From assembly GCA_945787435.1 (NCBI GenBank), contig CALZHX010000375.1, positions 1 through 9,551 on the forward strand: a stretch of DNA of 9,551 nt, given 5' to 3'. Source of the stretch: an uncultured Woeseiaceae bacterium. GTDB taxonomy: Bacteria > Pseudomonadota > Gammaproteobacteria > Steroidobacterales > Woeseiaceae. The position numbers were made by a program, and so were the translations under genes. Below, in pieces: positions 1-7,232 of the stretch. The notes under the pieces are model-generated. The model was not told the DNA's origin. It was given only the letters and a program-made list of their open reading frames with translations, and did not search any database. Numbering within the stretch: the stretch's first letter is position 1; each line of letters opens with the position of its first letter.

Positions 1-208
1 CCGGCGTATTGCCGGTCCCTTCATTCTTACCATTCCTATTCTTATATAGGCGGCGAAGGGTTTGAAGGGTTAATTCGGATAAATTCTAGGGAGATGTACT
101 AAATCATTGATAATCAAAGATAAAAAAATCAACAAATTTATGTTGAATCAGCCGATTCCGGGCCGCGATCCAGTCAGGACCGGCCGCAAATCTTATCGGC
201 CAATAGCA
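1..208. other. AT-rich intergenic segment, no gene recognised
   Basis: No ORF with a start codon and ribosome-binding site is visible. One plus-strand frame is open from the window edge to a TAA at 100-102, but its codons (ATA, AGG, CGG, TAT-rich) differ from the genes here and nothing in the peptide is recognisable. Visible structure comprises a CCGGC/GCCGG inverted repeat at 1-15, a direct repeat of GAAGGGTT at 55-62 and 64-71, and a TCAACA-aattta-TGTTGA inverted repeat at 129-146 in a notably AT-rich tract. It may be a 3' flank of an upstream gene, a promoter region or an untranslated RNA. None of these can be decided from sequence alone. Confidence 0.5.
129..146. repeat. 6-bp perfect inverted repeat in AT-rich tract
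   Basis: TCAACA and TGTTGA are perfect inverted arms separated by the 6-nt AATTTA. The element lies in an AT-rich stretch and could be a regulator-binding site or a weak hairpin. No gene starts close by on the plus strand, and the minus-strand gene at 239-616 reads toward it through a terminator, so its role is unclear. Confidence 0.4.
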
Positions 209-232
209 AAAACCCCGCCTCGGCGGGGTTTT
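209..232. terminator. Bidirectional rho-independent terminator
   Basis: The sequence is nearly self-complementary: AAAACCCCGCC, a 2-nt TC centre, then GGCGGGGTTTT. This gives a GC-rich stem (about 9-10 bp with a 4-nt loop) flanked by A and T runs. Read on the minus strand it is followed by five T residues and lies 6 nt after the stop codon of the Cys/His-rich gene, so it is that gene's terminator. It could also stop plus-strand transcription entering from the left. Confidence 0.88.
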
Positions 233-238
233 CAATAG

Positions 239-616
239 CTAGTGCTCCAGGTGCATTGCCGCAGCATCGACATGTGGGAGTTTGTGTTCCACCTCCTCGG
301 TCAGGTGCTCAGCATTTCGAATCCAGTTGCAGGTCTCACAGGTGCAGGTGGTTTCGTCATGGCGCAGATGCTTGTGCAGTGCCTCGACAAATTTGATGCC
401 TTCGCGCAATGAAACGCTCAGAGTTTCCGTTGTCATGGCATCTATGTGCTTGAAATCCTGCATGCAGGTTTCCCAGCCGCAACCCTCACCCGTGCAGTGA
501 TTGCACCGATCACCGGTAGCTTCGAACATATTCTTGTGGTGATAGTTGTGGTCTTCGATGACTTGCTCGAGCAGCAATCTGGGGTACATGAGCGCTTCAA
601 TGAGTTGTTGTCGCAT
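239..616 (-). CDS. Small Cys/His-rich protein, putative metal-binding, unknown function
   Basis: The predicted protein has 125 residues, no signal peptide and no membrane segment, so it is probably cytoplasmic. It has two cysteine clusters: C38-x2-C41-x4-C46-x4-C51 and C91-x-C93-x2-C96. It also carries about thirteen histidines, including H23, H26-H27, H81, H83, H86 and a C-terminal H122/H125. The pattern suggests zinc or another metal, or possibly an Fe-S centre, but I recognise no family. I chose the ATG at 614-616 because AGGAG lies 6 nt upstream; a start 8 codons earlier, at 640, has no comparable site and would include this SD. It is a single-gene unit, divergent from the aldo/keto reductase (80 nt between starts) and followed by a hairpin terminator. 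The gene call is fairly safe; the metal-binding role is inference. Confidence 0.75.
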   Translation of the reverse strand: MRQQLIEALMYPRLLLEQVIEDHNYHHKNMFEATGDRCNHCTGEGCGWETCMQDFKHIDAMTTETLSVSLREGIKFVEALHKHLRHDETTCTCETCNWIRNAEHLTEEVEHKLPHVDAAAMHLEH

Positions 617-627
617 CCCTTTCTCCT
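617..627 (-). promoter_or_regulatory. Strong ribosome-binding site fixing the start of the Cys/His-rich gene
   Basis: On the minus strand the bases AGGAG (627-623) lie 6 nt before the ATG at 616-614. This decides for the internal ATG over the upstream in-frame ATG at 640. Confidence 0.75.
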
Positions 628-696
628 CTCGACTCTGCACCCAGTTTAGGACGAACCGGCGATGTACTCAACCGCAATAAATGGCATGCTTGATGC

Positions 697-1662
697 ATGA
701 AGTACAGACACCTGGGTAAAGCCGGAATTCGGCTCAGTGAACTCTCCCTCGGCTCATGGATCACGTTCGACACACGCTTTGGCGTAAAAACAGCGGCCTC
801 GTTGATGGCGGCGGCCTACGACGTCGGCGTGAACTTTTTCGACAATGCTGAGGCTTACGCGCATGGCAAATCGGAAGAGGTCATGGGCGCCGCTCTCAAG
901 AAGCTTGGTTGGCGGCGTGGCAGCTACCTGATTTCAACCAAGTTCTATTGGGGCCTGAACGAAGGTCCGAATGAGGAGGCCACGCTTAATCGAAAATACC
1001 TCCTCGAGGGCATCGACGCGTCTCTCAAACGTCTCGACACAGAATATGTCGATCTCGTTTATTGCCATCGCTCTGATTCGACCACACCGATCGAAGAGAC
1101 GGTCTGGGCCATGCACAACATTATCGAGCGCGGCAAGGCACTTTACTGGGGGACGTCAGAATGGTCCGCCGGCGATATCCTGGCCGCGATCCAGATCGCT
1201 GAGCGTCATCACCTGCATAAGCCGATCGTCGAGCAACCTGTTTACAACCTGTTCGAGCGTCAGCGTTTTGGTCCGGAGTACGACGCGGTGTACGAGGACT
1301 TCGGTTATGGCTCGACGACCTGGAGTCCGCTCGCCTCGGGATTGCTAACCGGTAAGTACAACCAGGGCATCCCGGCGGGCAGCCGCGGGGCGCTGGCGAA
1401 GTATGACTGGCTGGAAGAGCAGCTCACGGACAAGGAGCGCATCGCGTGTGTAGCGGCGCTCGAGCCTCTGGCGAAAGAGATGGGCGCAACGCTCGCGCAG
1501 TTCTCATTGGCCTGGTGTCTGCAGAATCCTTACGTCAGTTCAGTCATCACGGGCGCCACCCGGATTGAACAGGTGCACGAGAACATGAAAGCACTCGAGT
1601 TTGTAGACAGCTTTACGATGGAGGTCATGAGTGAGATCGAACGGATTTTCGCAGGGGAGTGA
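697..1662 (+). CDS. Aldo/keto reductase, Kv-beta-like (AKR6-type) group
   Basis: The product is a 321-residue soluble NADPH-dependent oxidoreductase of the (alpha/beta)8-barrel aldo/keto reductase superfamily, expected to reduce aldehydes or ketones in the cytoplasm. The catalytic tetrad is visible: D49 and Y54 in FFDNAEAY, K82 in STKFYWG, and H124 in VYCHRSD. The opening KYRHLGKAGIRLSELSLG, the segment ALYWGTSEWS (148-157), TWSPLASGLLTGKY (208-221) and SSVITGATRIEQ (281-292) match the pattern of Kv-channel beta subunits and their bacterial relatives. Length is full. The start is fixed by this N-terminus although no Shine-Dalgarno is visible before it. It stands alone on its strand, facing the membrane-protein gene at 1746-1964. 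The true substrate cannot be told; a related possibility is the YghZ-like group. Confidence 0.95.
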   Translation: MKYRHLGKAGIRLSELSLGSWITFDTRFGVKTAASLMAAAYDVGVNFFDNAEAYAHGKSEEVMGAALKKLGWRRGSYLISTKFYWGLNEGPNEEATLNRKYLLEGIDASLKRLDTEYVDLVYCHRSDSTTPIEETVWAMHNIIERGKALYWGTSEWSAGDILAAIQIAERHHLHKPIVEQPVYNLFERQRFGPEYDAVYEDFGYGSTTWSPLASGLLTGKYNQGIPAGSRGALAKYDWLEEQLTDKERIACVAALEPLAKEMGATLAQFSLAWCLQNPYVSSVITGATRIEQVHENMKALEFVDSFTMEVMSEIERIFAGE

Positions 1663-1745
1663 CGGTATGACGACAGGACTATTCAGAGACGACCAGCGAT
1701 GACTATGCTAACGGTGCTGCAAAACGACGGTTATGCGTTGCTGCG
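1663..1745. other. Convergent intergenic gap without a clear terminator
   Basis: This 83-nt gap lies between the ends of the aldo/keto reductase and small membrane-protein genes. Two tiny ORFs occur here (1667-1702 and 1699-1749), but the first uses the reductase C-terminal codons as its apparent SD and neither codes a recognisable peptide. I see no stem followed by a T run in either direction. Confidence 0.5.
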
Positions 1746-1964
1746 CTAAAAGACCGCGCGAACCAACAGCAGGAATCCAACTGCAGCGATAGGAATGCCG
1801 ATTGGTGCGGCAAGTATCGTTATCGTGATGGCGGTACCGGCAGCCATTAGCGCGAGTCCGATCAACGCACAGATCAGACGGCCTACCATTTCGAGAACAA
1901 ACGTCAGCAAGCGCCAGAGGGCATAGAACGGCCACAGCAGGATGGGTACGTCTCTGTCACTCAT
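1746..1964 (-). CDS. Small conserved-looking hydrophobic membrane protein
   Basis: A protein of 72 residues that is mostly hydrophobic. After a short polar start (MSDRDVPI) it has a segment around LLWPFYALWRLLTFVLEMVG and a second, longer one through LICALIGLALMAAG to the C-terminus, rich in Ala, Ile, Gly and Pro (GIPIAAVGFLLLV). Two to three membrane spans are likely, in the inner membrane. The function is unknown, and I know of no catalytic motif. The start could instead be the ATG at 1974-1976, giving four more residues (MIAG); neither has a strong ribosome-binding site. I prefer the inner one because MSDRDVPILLWPFYALW looks like a complete conserved N-terminus. It is divergent from the DUF885 lipoprotein gene, and their promoters must share about 75 nt. 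Confidence 0.78.
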   Translation of the reverse strand: MSDRDVPILLWPFYALWRLLTFVLEMVGRLICALIGLALMAAGTAITITILAAPIGIPIAAVGFLLLVRAVF

Positions 1965-2026
1965 GCCCGCAATCATACTGCAATCGAACCTTGCTCCGGG
2001 TAGTATCCGGAGACCTGAGAATCGAT

Positions 2027-2031
2027 AAGGA
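2027..2031 (+). promoter_or_regulatory. Ribosome-binding site of the DUF885 lipoprotein gene
   Basis: AAGGA lies 7 nt before the ATG at 2039. It decides against the in-frame TTG at 1991, whose extra residues would displace the signal peptide from the N-terminus. Confidence 0.7.
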
Positions 2032-2038
2032 CAAGAAG

Positions 2039-3865
2039 ATGATTCGCGTATCTGTTTCCCGTGTCTTCGTTTTACTGGCAGTTCTCGGCCTGGTCGCGTG
2101 CGAGAAGGCCAGCGAACCTGTTGAAACTGTTGAGGAAGCTACTGTCGATGTTGTGGCCCAACTCAACGCGCTGTACCACGAGTTTGACGAAGAGAGTCTC
2201 GCGCTGCACCCGGTGATGGCGACATTCCGTGGCGATCATCGCTTCAACGACCAGTGGTTCCCGCATGATCCACTGTCTGACGAGCATACGGCCGCCGACT
2301 ACGAGCTGCACAAGCGCTACCTCGCTCGCTTGCTCGAGTACGACCCAGCGATGCTCGGAGGGCAGGACCGGCTCAACTACGACATTTTCCAGTTTGATCG
2401 CCAAAATGCGATCGAACGAGAAGAGCAGGGCTATAACCAGTATGAGAACCTGACGCCGGTCAGCCAGTTTTTCAGTTTCCCGAATTTCCTCGTCATGATG
2501 GGCTCGGGTGCCACGGGACAACCGTTCGAGACACCACAACATTACGACGACTGGATTAAACGTTCGAGTGGGTTTGCGGAACATGCTGACCTGTCGATCA
2601 CGCGTATGCGTGAAGGTGTCGAGGTCGGCGTTGTCCAGCCACGCGTGCTCATGGAAAAAACGCTGCCGCAGTTGTCTGCCCAGGTCGTAGAGAATGCTCA
2701 GGACAGCGACTTCTGGGGTCCTGTAACACGTATGCCGGAGTCTTTCTCGGAAGAGGATCGCGCGCGCATCACAGCTGCGTACGAGGACCACATCATGAAC
2801 CTACTGGTTCCGTCGTACGCCAAACTGCATGACTACATACAAGAAGAGTACATGCAGCACACGCGCGCGACGGTTGGGCAGGCCGATAGCCCGGGTGGCA
2901 CGGACTACTACGCATTCAAGGTGCGTGAAACGACGACGACCGACTACACACCCGAGGAAATTCACGAAATCGGCAAGCGCGAGGCCGAGCGCATCTACGC
3001 CGAAATGGAGCGCGTCAGGGACGAGGTCGGATTCGAAGGCACGATGGATGAGTTCTTCGTGCATCTCAGGGAGGACCCGCAATACCACTTCGAGACTGAA
3101 GAAGAAATACTGGCCGCCTACGATGAGCTACGAAACACGATTGACCCAAAACTGGACAAGCTCTTTGGTGTTAAGGCCAAAGCTCCGTACGTCATCAAGG
3201 CTGTCGAACCGTTTCGGGCGCAATCCATGGCTGCCGCGCAGTACTTTCCCGGGACACCTGACGGTTCGCGCCCCGGCATCTTCTATGTAAACACTTACGA
3301 CCTGCCGGCACGGCCGAAGTGGTTCATGGAGTCGCTCTCGATACATGAGGCGAATCCCGGTCATCATTTCCAGATTTCGATCTCACAGGAAGTTGAAGAA
3401 CTGCCCGCATTCCGCGCCTTTGGTGGTTACACCGTCTACAACGAGGGCTGGGGTCTCTACTCCGAGTCGCTGGGCAAGGAAATGGGTCTTTACACAGATC
3501 CATTGCAGTACTTTGGCTCATTGTTCGGCGATATCTGGCGGGCGAACCGACTCGTCGTTGACACCGGAATGCATGCACTCGGCTGGACCCGCCAGGAGGC
3601 CATCGATTACATGGTAGCGAACTCGCCGATAACGGATACCGACGTGGTCGCCGAAGTTGAGCGCTACATTGCCATCCCGTCTCAGGCGCTGGCCTACAAG
3701 ATCGGCCAGCTCAAGATTCGCGAACTGCGTAATCGTGCTGAGGAGGCACTTGGTGATCAGTTCGACGTGCGTGCATTCCATGACCTCGTGCTGACATCGG
3801 GTGCATTGCCATTATTTGTGCTCGAGGCCGAAGTGGATCGCTGGATAGTGCGGCAGAAGGGCTGA
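2039..3865 (+). CDS. DUF885-family lipoprotein, putative zinc metallopeptidase
   Basis: This 608-residue exported protein has a lipoprotein signal peptide: positively charged N-terminus (R3, R8), hydrophobic stretch V9-V19, lipobox LVAC with C21 as lipidation site. The mature part matches the DUF885 family, whose members belong to the gluzincin-like peptidase fold. The hallmark is H436-E437-x2-P-G-H442-H443 (SIHEANPGHHFQ), followed by E469 in YNEGWGLYSE, a plausible third zinc ligand. H436/E437 and one or both of H442/H443 would form the catalytic site. Family length of about 600 is full. An in-frame TTG at 1991 would add 16 residues and bury the signal peptide; the ATG at 2039 has AAGGA 7 nt upstream and puts the signal peptide at the N-terminus, so I use it. 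Expected location is the periplasmic face of a membrane, with peptide substrates. Substrate unknown; peptidase activity is inferred from the motif. Confidence 0.95.
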   Translation: MIRVSVSRVFVLLAVLGLVACEKASEPVETVEEATVDVVAQLNALYHEFDEESLALHPVMATFRGDHRFNDQWFPHDPLSDEHTAADYELHKRYLARLLEYDPAMLGGQDRLNYDIFQFDRQNAIEREEQGYNQYENLTPVSQFFSFPNFLVMMGSGATGQPFETPQHYDDWIKRSSGFAEHADLSITRMREGVEVGVVQPRVLMEKTLPQLSAQVVENAQDSDFWGPVTRMPESFSEEDRARITAAYEDHIMNLLVPSYAKLHDYIQEEYMQHTRATVGQADSPGGTDYYAFKVRETTTTDYTPEEIHEIGKREAERIYAEMERVRDEVGFEGTMDEFFVHLREDPQYHFETEEEILAAYDELRNTIDPKLDKLFGVKAKAPYVIKAVEPFRAQSMAAAQYFPGTPDGSRPGIFYVNTYDLPARPKWFMESLSIHEANPGHHFQISISQEVEELPAFRAFGGYTVYNEGWGLYSESLGKEMGLYTDPLQYFGSLFGDIWRANRLVVDTGMHALGWTRQEAIDYMVANSPITDTDVVAEVERYIAIPSQALAYKIGQLKIRELRNRAEEALGDQFDVRAFHDLVLTSGALPLFVLEAEVDRWIVRQKG

Positions 3866-4019
3866 ACTGTAATTGGTCAGAATTTTCCACATGCTTAGAT
3901 TCGCACACATTGCAGCGACCTGCGACACAGTATTGGGTGCCCAAATACGGTAAATAAGGAGATCACTGGCGGTCTGCACAGCGCCTGATCCAGGGCGATG
4001 TGACATAAGGGATGACGGG
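3866..4019. other. Intergenic gap before the receptor/GGDEF-EAL operon
   Basis: The 154 nt hold no credible gene. A 20-codon ORF (3891-3953) lacks a ribosome-binding site. TTGGG-tg-CCCAA at 3933-3944 is a perfect 5-bp inverted repeat with a 2-nt centre and could be an operator, since the operon's promoter should lie in this gap. AAGGG at 4006-4010 lies about 9 nt before the ATG at 4020 and is the probable ribosome-binding site. No strong -35/-10 pair and no terminator for the DUF885 gene were seen. Confidence 0.45.
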
Positions 4020-5006
4020 ATGCCACGGAACGGCTCACGTGTATCAAAATCAACAACTTACACGGTAATCCTCGTGGGATTTCTGCTGTCAGGTTGTGCC
4101 GCGCTATCTCCCGATGTTGCGCCACAGCCGGTCGAACCGCCCGAAATCGTTGTCGACACGACACCGCTCGAGACGATTACGGTCACGCCCCTGAGCCGCC
4201 AGCCCTGGGAATTCGAACTTCCGAGCGTCGCAATCGTCATCACAAACAGTCAGCCGGCCTATGCCGATGTGGCTGTCGAACTCGCCGAGCGCCTTGAGAA
4301 CTACGAGGTTTACGATCTTGGCGACGACAGTCAGCCGCCGGTCAGCGTCCTTCGCAGGATCAATGATTCAAATACGGACATTGTCGTGGCGATCGGCCTG
4401 CGAGCTGCGCAGTCGTCTGTCGCGATGGCCGACAAGCCCGTTATCTTCAGCCAGGTATTCAACCACCAGGACCACGACCTGTTGCGCGAGAACAGCCGAG
4501 GTATCGCGGCCATACCTCCGCTCGATGCACAGATTGCCGCGTGGAAAAAGATCGACCCGACGTTGGTTCGGGTCGGCGTCATCATCGGCGAAGGCCACGA
4601 TGACTTGATTGAACAAGCCCGTCTTGCCGCGGACCGCCATGAAATTGAACTCCGCGTGCAGGTCACGCATTCCGACCAGGAAACGCTGTATTTTTTCCGC
4701 CGCATGATCCGGGACATCGACGGTTTCTGGTTGTTCCCGGACAACCGCATCCTGAGTGGCCGAGTCCTGCAGGAGATGCTCGATGACGCGAATCGTCAAC
4801 AGGTGCCGGTGACGGTGCCGAGTGAGTCGATGTTGAACCTGGGGGCATCGCTCAGCATCACCACGGTGGCCGAAGACATTGCCCGGACGATCGTAAAAGT
4901 CATCCGCGAAATCAAATCAGGACGGCTTAAAGGACTGCCGCCGATTACACAGCTTTCCGAGATTCGCGTCGAGACCAACGGTACCGTCCAGGTAGTCGAA
5001 CGATGA
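4020..5006 (+). CDS. Periplasmic substrate-binding lipoprotein (ABC_sub_bind-like), probable receptor
   Basis: A 328-residue lipoprotein. The signal peptide runs over residues 1-25 with a hydrophobic core (VILVGFLL) and lipobox LSGC, C26 being lipidated; the next residue is Ala, not Asp, so outer-membrane sorting is possible. A Pro-rich linker (31-60) precedes a type-1 periplasmic binding fold. Segments typical of the ABC_sub_bind (PF04392) family are visible: IVVAIGLRAAQS (121-132), PVIFSQVFN (140-148), GIAAIPPLDAQIAAWKKIDP (161-180), VRVGVIIGEG (183-192), DGFWLFPDNRILS (234-246) and VPVTVPSESMLNLGASLSIT (262-281). No permease or ATPase gene lies nearby. Its stop overlaps the next gene's start (ATGA at 5003-5006), so it is most likely the ligand-binding partner of the downstream GGDEF-EAL protein and not a transport component. 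The ligand is unknown. Confidence 0.93.
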   Translation: MPRNGSRVSKSTTYTVILVGFLLSGCAALSPDVAPQPVEPPEIVVDTTPLETITVTPLSRQPWEFELPSVAIVITNSQPAYADVAVELAERLENYEVYDLGDDSQPPVSVLRRINDSNTDIVVAIGLRAAQSSVAMADKPVIFSQVFNHQDHDLLRENSRGIAAIPPLDAQIAAWKKIDPTLVRVGVIIGEGHDDLIEQARLAADRHEIELRVQVTHSDQETLYFFRRMIRDIDGFWLFPDNRILSGRVLQEMLDDANRQQVPVTVPSESMLNLGASLSITTVAEDIARTIVKVIREIKSGRLKGLPPITQLSEIRVETNGTVQVVER

Positions 5007-7231
5007 TGTCGCTTGCCGTCACCGCTCGCGATTGGTTGCTCGTTCGTTACAGCTGGCTCCGTGATCGTTTCAAGCGCGAACCAACTAACGCTGCGAAGCG
5101 TGTGTTGGTCAATGAGATTCTGTCGATCCAGGTGCTGAGCGCTGCGTTATTCGGTGGCCTCGCAGTCGCCAGCCTCTATTGGGGCGGGCAGTGGGTGTTG
5201 CAGGACAATTATGGCCGCTGGGCGCTGCAGTGGACCGAGGAGCTCAATGAGCTGGGTTCGCCGCTGTATCTGAGTGATGACGAGGAAGCGCGGATACGGC
5301 TGGAGAGCTTTGTCGAACGCTACCCTGAAATCGATCGCGTATCGTACTTCTCGAAAGACGGCATAGCGCTGTTCTCGGTCGATAATCGCGATGAACTTGA
5401 GCCTGTACAAGATCTCACCGTCAATAAGCTTGATGATGCGGTGGCCGTGATCGGTGAGCGCAGGCCTTACGTCATGAATAGTGGTGTGCTGAATCCGCGC
5501 CAGTTCGAGATTATTGCACCTGTCTGGACTGAGTCGATAGTTGATGACGGGCTATTCGACTTCGACGCGGTAGCGCTTGAATCCGAGACCAAGACTGAAT
5601 TACTCGGCTTTGTCGGCATTCACCTGGACTTCGTCATCTTTCATGATCGACTACTGGCGAACATCAAGGGTGCGATCCTGATCCTGCTGGTTTTGCTTAT
5701 AGCCTTCGCCGCCTATGGCCGGCGAGCGCTGCAAAGAGCATTGTCGTCGATATCTGACTTGCAGGAACCGATCAGAGAGCTTGCGAAGGGAAACCTGGGC
5801 GTCAAGTTCGAACCGGCCGAGCACCGCGAGATATCCGATATTGTTGAGGCGCTGGAGACCACGGCCTCCGCGCTCAGTGAGCGCGATGCCAAGCTACTTG
5901 AGATGGCGAACCACGACAGCCTGACAGGGCTGTTCAATCGGCGTCGTTTTACTGAGGAGCTGAAGAAAGAGATCATCAGCGTCATGCGCAAGGGGCACAC
6001 CAGCGCGTTGCTCTTCGTTGACCTCGATCAGTTCAAATACATCAACGATGCCTGTGGTCATCCGGCAGGTGATCGCCTGATCCGGAAAGTGGCCGACGAG
6101 TTGGACCGCAGCGTGCGCCGGGACGATGTTGTCGCTCGCTTTGGCGGCGACGAGTTCGCCATACTCGTACGCCACACCGATGTCCACGGTGCGACGTCGT
6201 CGGCGGAAACGATTCTCTCGAACATGCGCCGCATGGCACACATCGAGGACGAACGAGTTTTCCATGTTCATTGCAGCATCGGCATGGCGATGATTACCGG
6301 TGACAATCTTCACTATGACGAGGTCATTAACCAGGCAGATATCGCCTGCCGCGAGTCGAAGTCGGCCGGTCGAAACCGCTTGTCACTGTTTGAATACGCG
6401 GCCGATGGCAAGGAAAAGGACACGGCAGACGTTGGCTGGATGAACCGCCTGCGCAAGGCAGTGGACAACGATGAGTTTGAACTCCGCTTCCAGCCTATCA
6501 ATCGAATTCATACCGGCGAGACAACTCACCACGAAGTGCTGATACGTCTTCGCGGCGACGACAATAATGTGGTATCGCCCGACGCGTTTTTGCCGTCCGC
6601 CATGCGCTTTGGCCTGATGACGGAAATTGATTTCTGGATGATCGAGAATGCGGCCAAAGCACACTCCGAGTTCTCAGTTCCTGCGCGAAACCTGCGTTTC
6701 TCGATTAACCTCTCAGCCAATGCGTTCGAAAATGATGATCTTGTTGCTCACATCGAAGCGTGTTTTGAAAGGCACAATGTAGAGCCCAAAGATATTATTT
6801 TTGAGATCACTGAAAGTCTCGCCATTCGCCATCCTGTGCACGTAGAGCGACAGATTGCTGCATTGCGGGACATGGGTTGCCGGCTTGCGCTTGATGATTT
6901 CGGAACGGGATACAGTTCGTTCAGTTACTTGCAGAAACTACAATTCGATTACATCAAAATCGATGGCACTTTTGTTGAGGACTTGGTAAACAATCCGGTC
7001 GACCAGAAGATGATCAAATTGATCGCCGAGATCGGTGCTGAGGCAGGCATGGAGACGATTGCCGAGTACGTCCAGGACGCCGAAAGCCTGGCGTTACTTG
7101 AAGAACTCGGCGTGGATCTTGCGCAGGGCTTCTTCGTGGGCCGCCCCTCAAAGACCCCAACGCACAAGTCCACACCCATTTCACTCGACTCCCGACGCAT
7201 GCGAGCGCCGACCTTCCCGCACACCTCCTGA
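5003..7231 (+). CDS. Membrane GGDEF-EAL cyclic-di-GMP cyclase/phosphodiesterase with periplasmic sensor domain
   Basis: The 742-residue inner-membrane protein contains TM1 at about 43-62, a periplasmic Cache-like sensor region at about 63-220 (IDRVSYFSKDGIALF, FEIIAPVW, LLGFVGIHLDF), TM2 at about 221-238 and a HAMP-like linker at 239-295. GGDEF follows from about D305 (DSLTGLFNRRRF): the active site GGDEF at 381-385 is intact, and an inhibitory RxxD site (R372-D375) sits five residues before it. The EAL domain (about 478-715) keeps most catalytic positions: E511 (EVL in place of EAL), N569, E601, D631-D632 in LALDDFGTGYSS, K652 in YIKID, E688 and Q708 in QGFFVGRP. Both synthesis and degradation of c-di-GMP are therefore plausible. 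The residue 716-742 tail is probably disordered. Start is the ATG at 5003 (or the adjacent ATG at 5006), overlapping the receptor gene's stop; translation is likely coupled. Confidence 0.97.
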   Translation: MMSLAVTARDWLLVRYSWLRDRFKREPTNAAKRVLVNEILSIQVLSAALFGGLAVASLYWGGQWVLQDNYGRWALQWTEELNELGSPLYLSDDEEARIRLESFVERYPEIDRVSYFSKDGIALFSVDNRDELEPVQDLTVNKLDDAVAVIGERRPYVMNSGVLNPRQFEIIAPVWTESIVDDGLFDFDAVALESETKTELLGFVGIHLDFVIFHDRLLANIKGAILILLVLLIAFAAYGRRALQRALSSISDLQEPIRELAKGNLGVKFEPAEHREISDIVEALETTASALSERDAKLLEMANHDSLTGLFNRRRFTEELKKEIISVMRKGHTSALLFVDLDQFKYINDACGHPAGDRLIRKVADELDRSVRRDDVVARFGGDEFAILVRHTDVHGATSSAETILSNMRRMAHIEDERVFHVHCSIGMAMITGDNLHYDEVINQADIACRESKSAGRNRLSLFEYAADGKEKDTADVGWMNRLRKAVDNDEFELRFQPINRIHTGETTHHEVLIRLRGDDNNVVSPDAFLPSAMRFGLMTEIDFWMIENAAKAHSEFSVPARNLRFSINLSANAFENDDLVAHIEACFERHNVEPKDIIFEITESLAIRHPVHVERQIAALRDMGCRLALDDFGTGYSSFSYLQKLQFDYIKIDGTFVEDLVNNPVDQKMIKLIAEIGAEAGMETIAEYVQDAESLALLEELGVDLAQGFFVGRPSKTPTHKSTPISLDSRRMRAPTFPHTS

Positions 7232-7232
7232 T

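Noticed and set aside
1..102. Plus-strand reading frame open from the window edge to TAA at 100-102 as the C-terminus of an upstream gene
   Set aside because: Only 33 codons, with codon use unlike the genes here and no recognisable sequence; could be chance in an AT-rich stretch.
1667..1749. Two tiny ORFs after the reductase (11 and 16 codons, linked by an ATGA overlap)
   Set aside because: The apparent SD is made of reductase codons, and the peptides match nothing; too short to support as genes.
2072..2791. 239-codon minus-strand ORF inside the DUF885 gene
   Set aside because: It is antisense to a full-length, well-supported gene and its product is Arg/Val/Leu-rich without motifs or signal; a shadow of GC-rich codons.
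3891..3953. 20-codon ORF before the receptor operon as a leader peptide
   Set aside because: No ribosome-binding site, no run of a regulating amino acid codon and no attenuator hairpin.
3928..3956. Promoter for the receptor operon using TTGGGT and TAAATA
   Set aside because: Spacing of 12 nt is too short and no alternative -35 fits.
4020..5006. Component of an ABC importer
   Set aside because: No permease or ATPase gene in the window and tight coupling to a signalling enzyme; receptor role is more likely.
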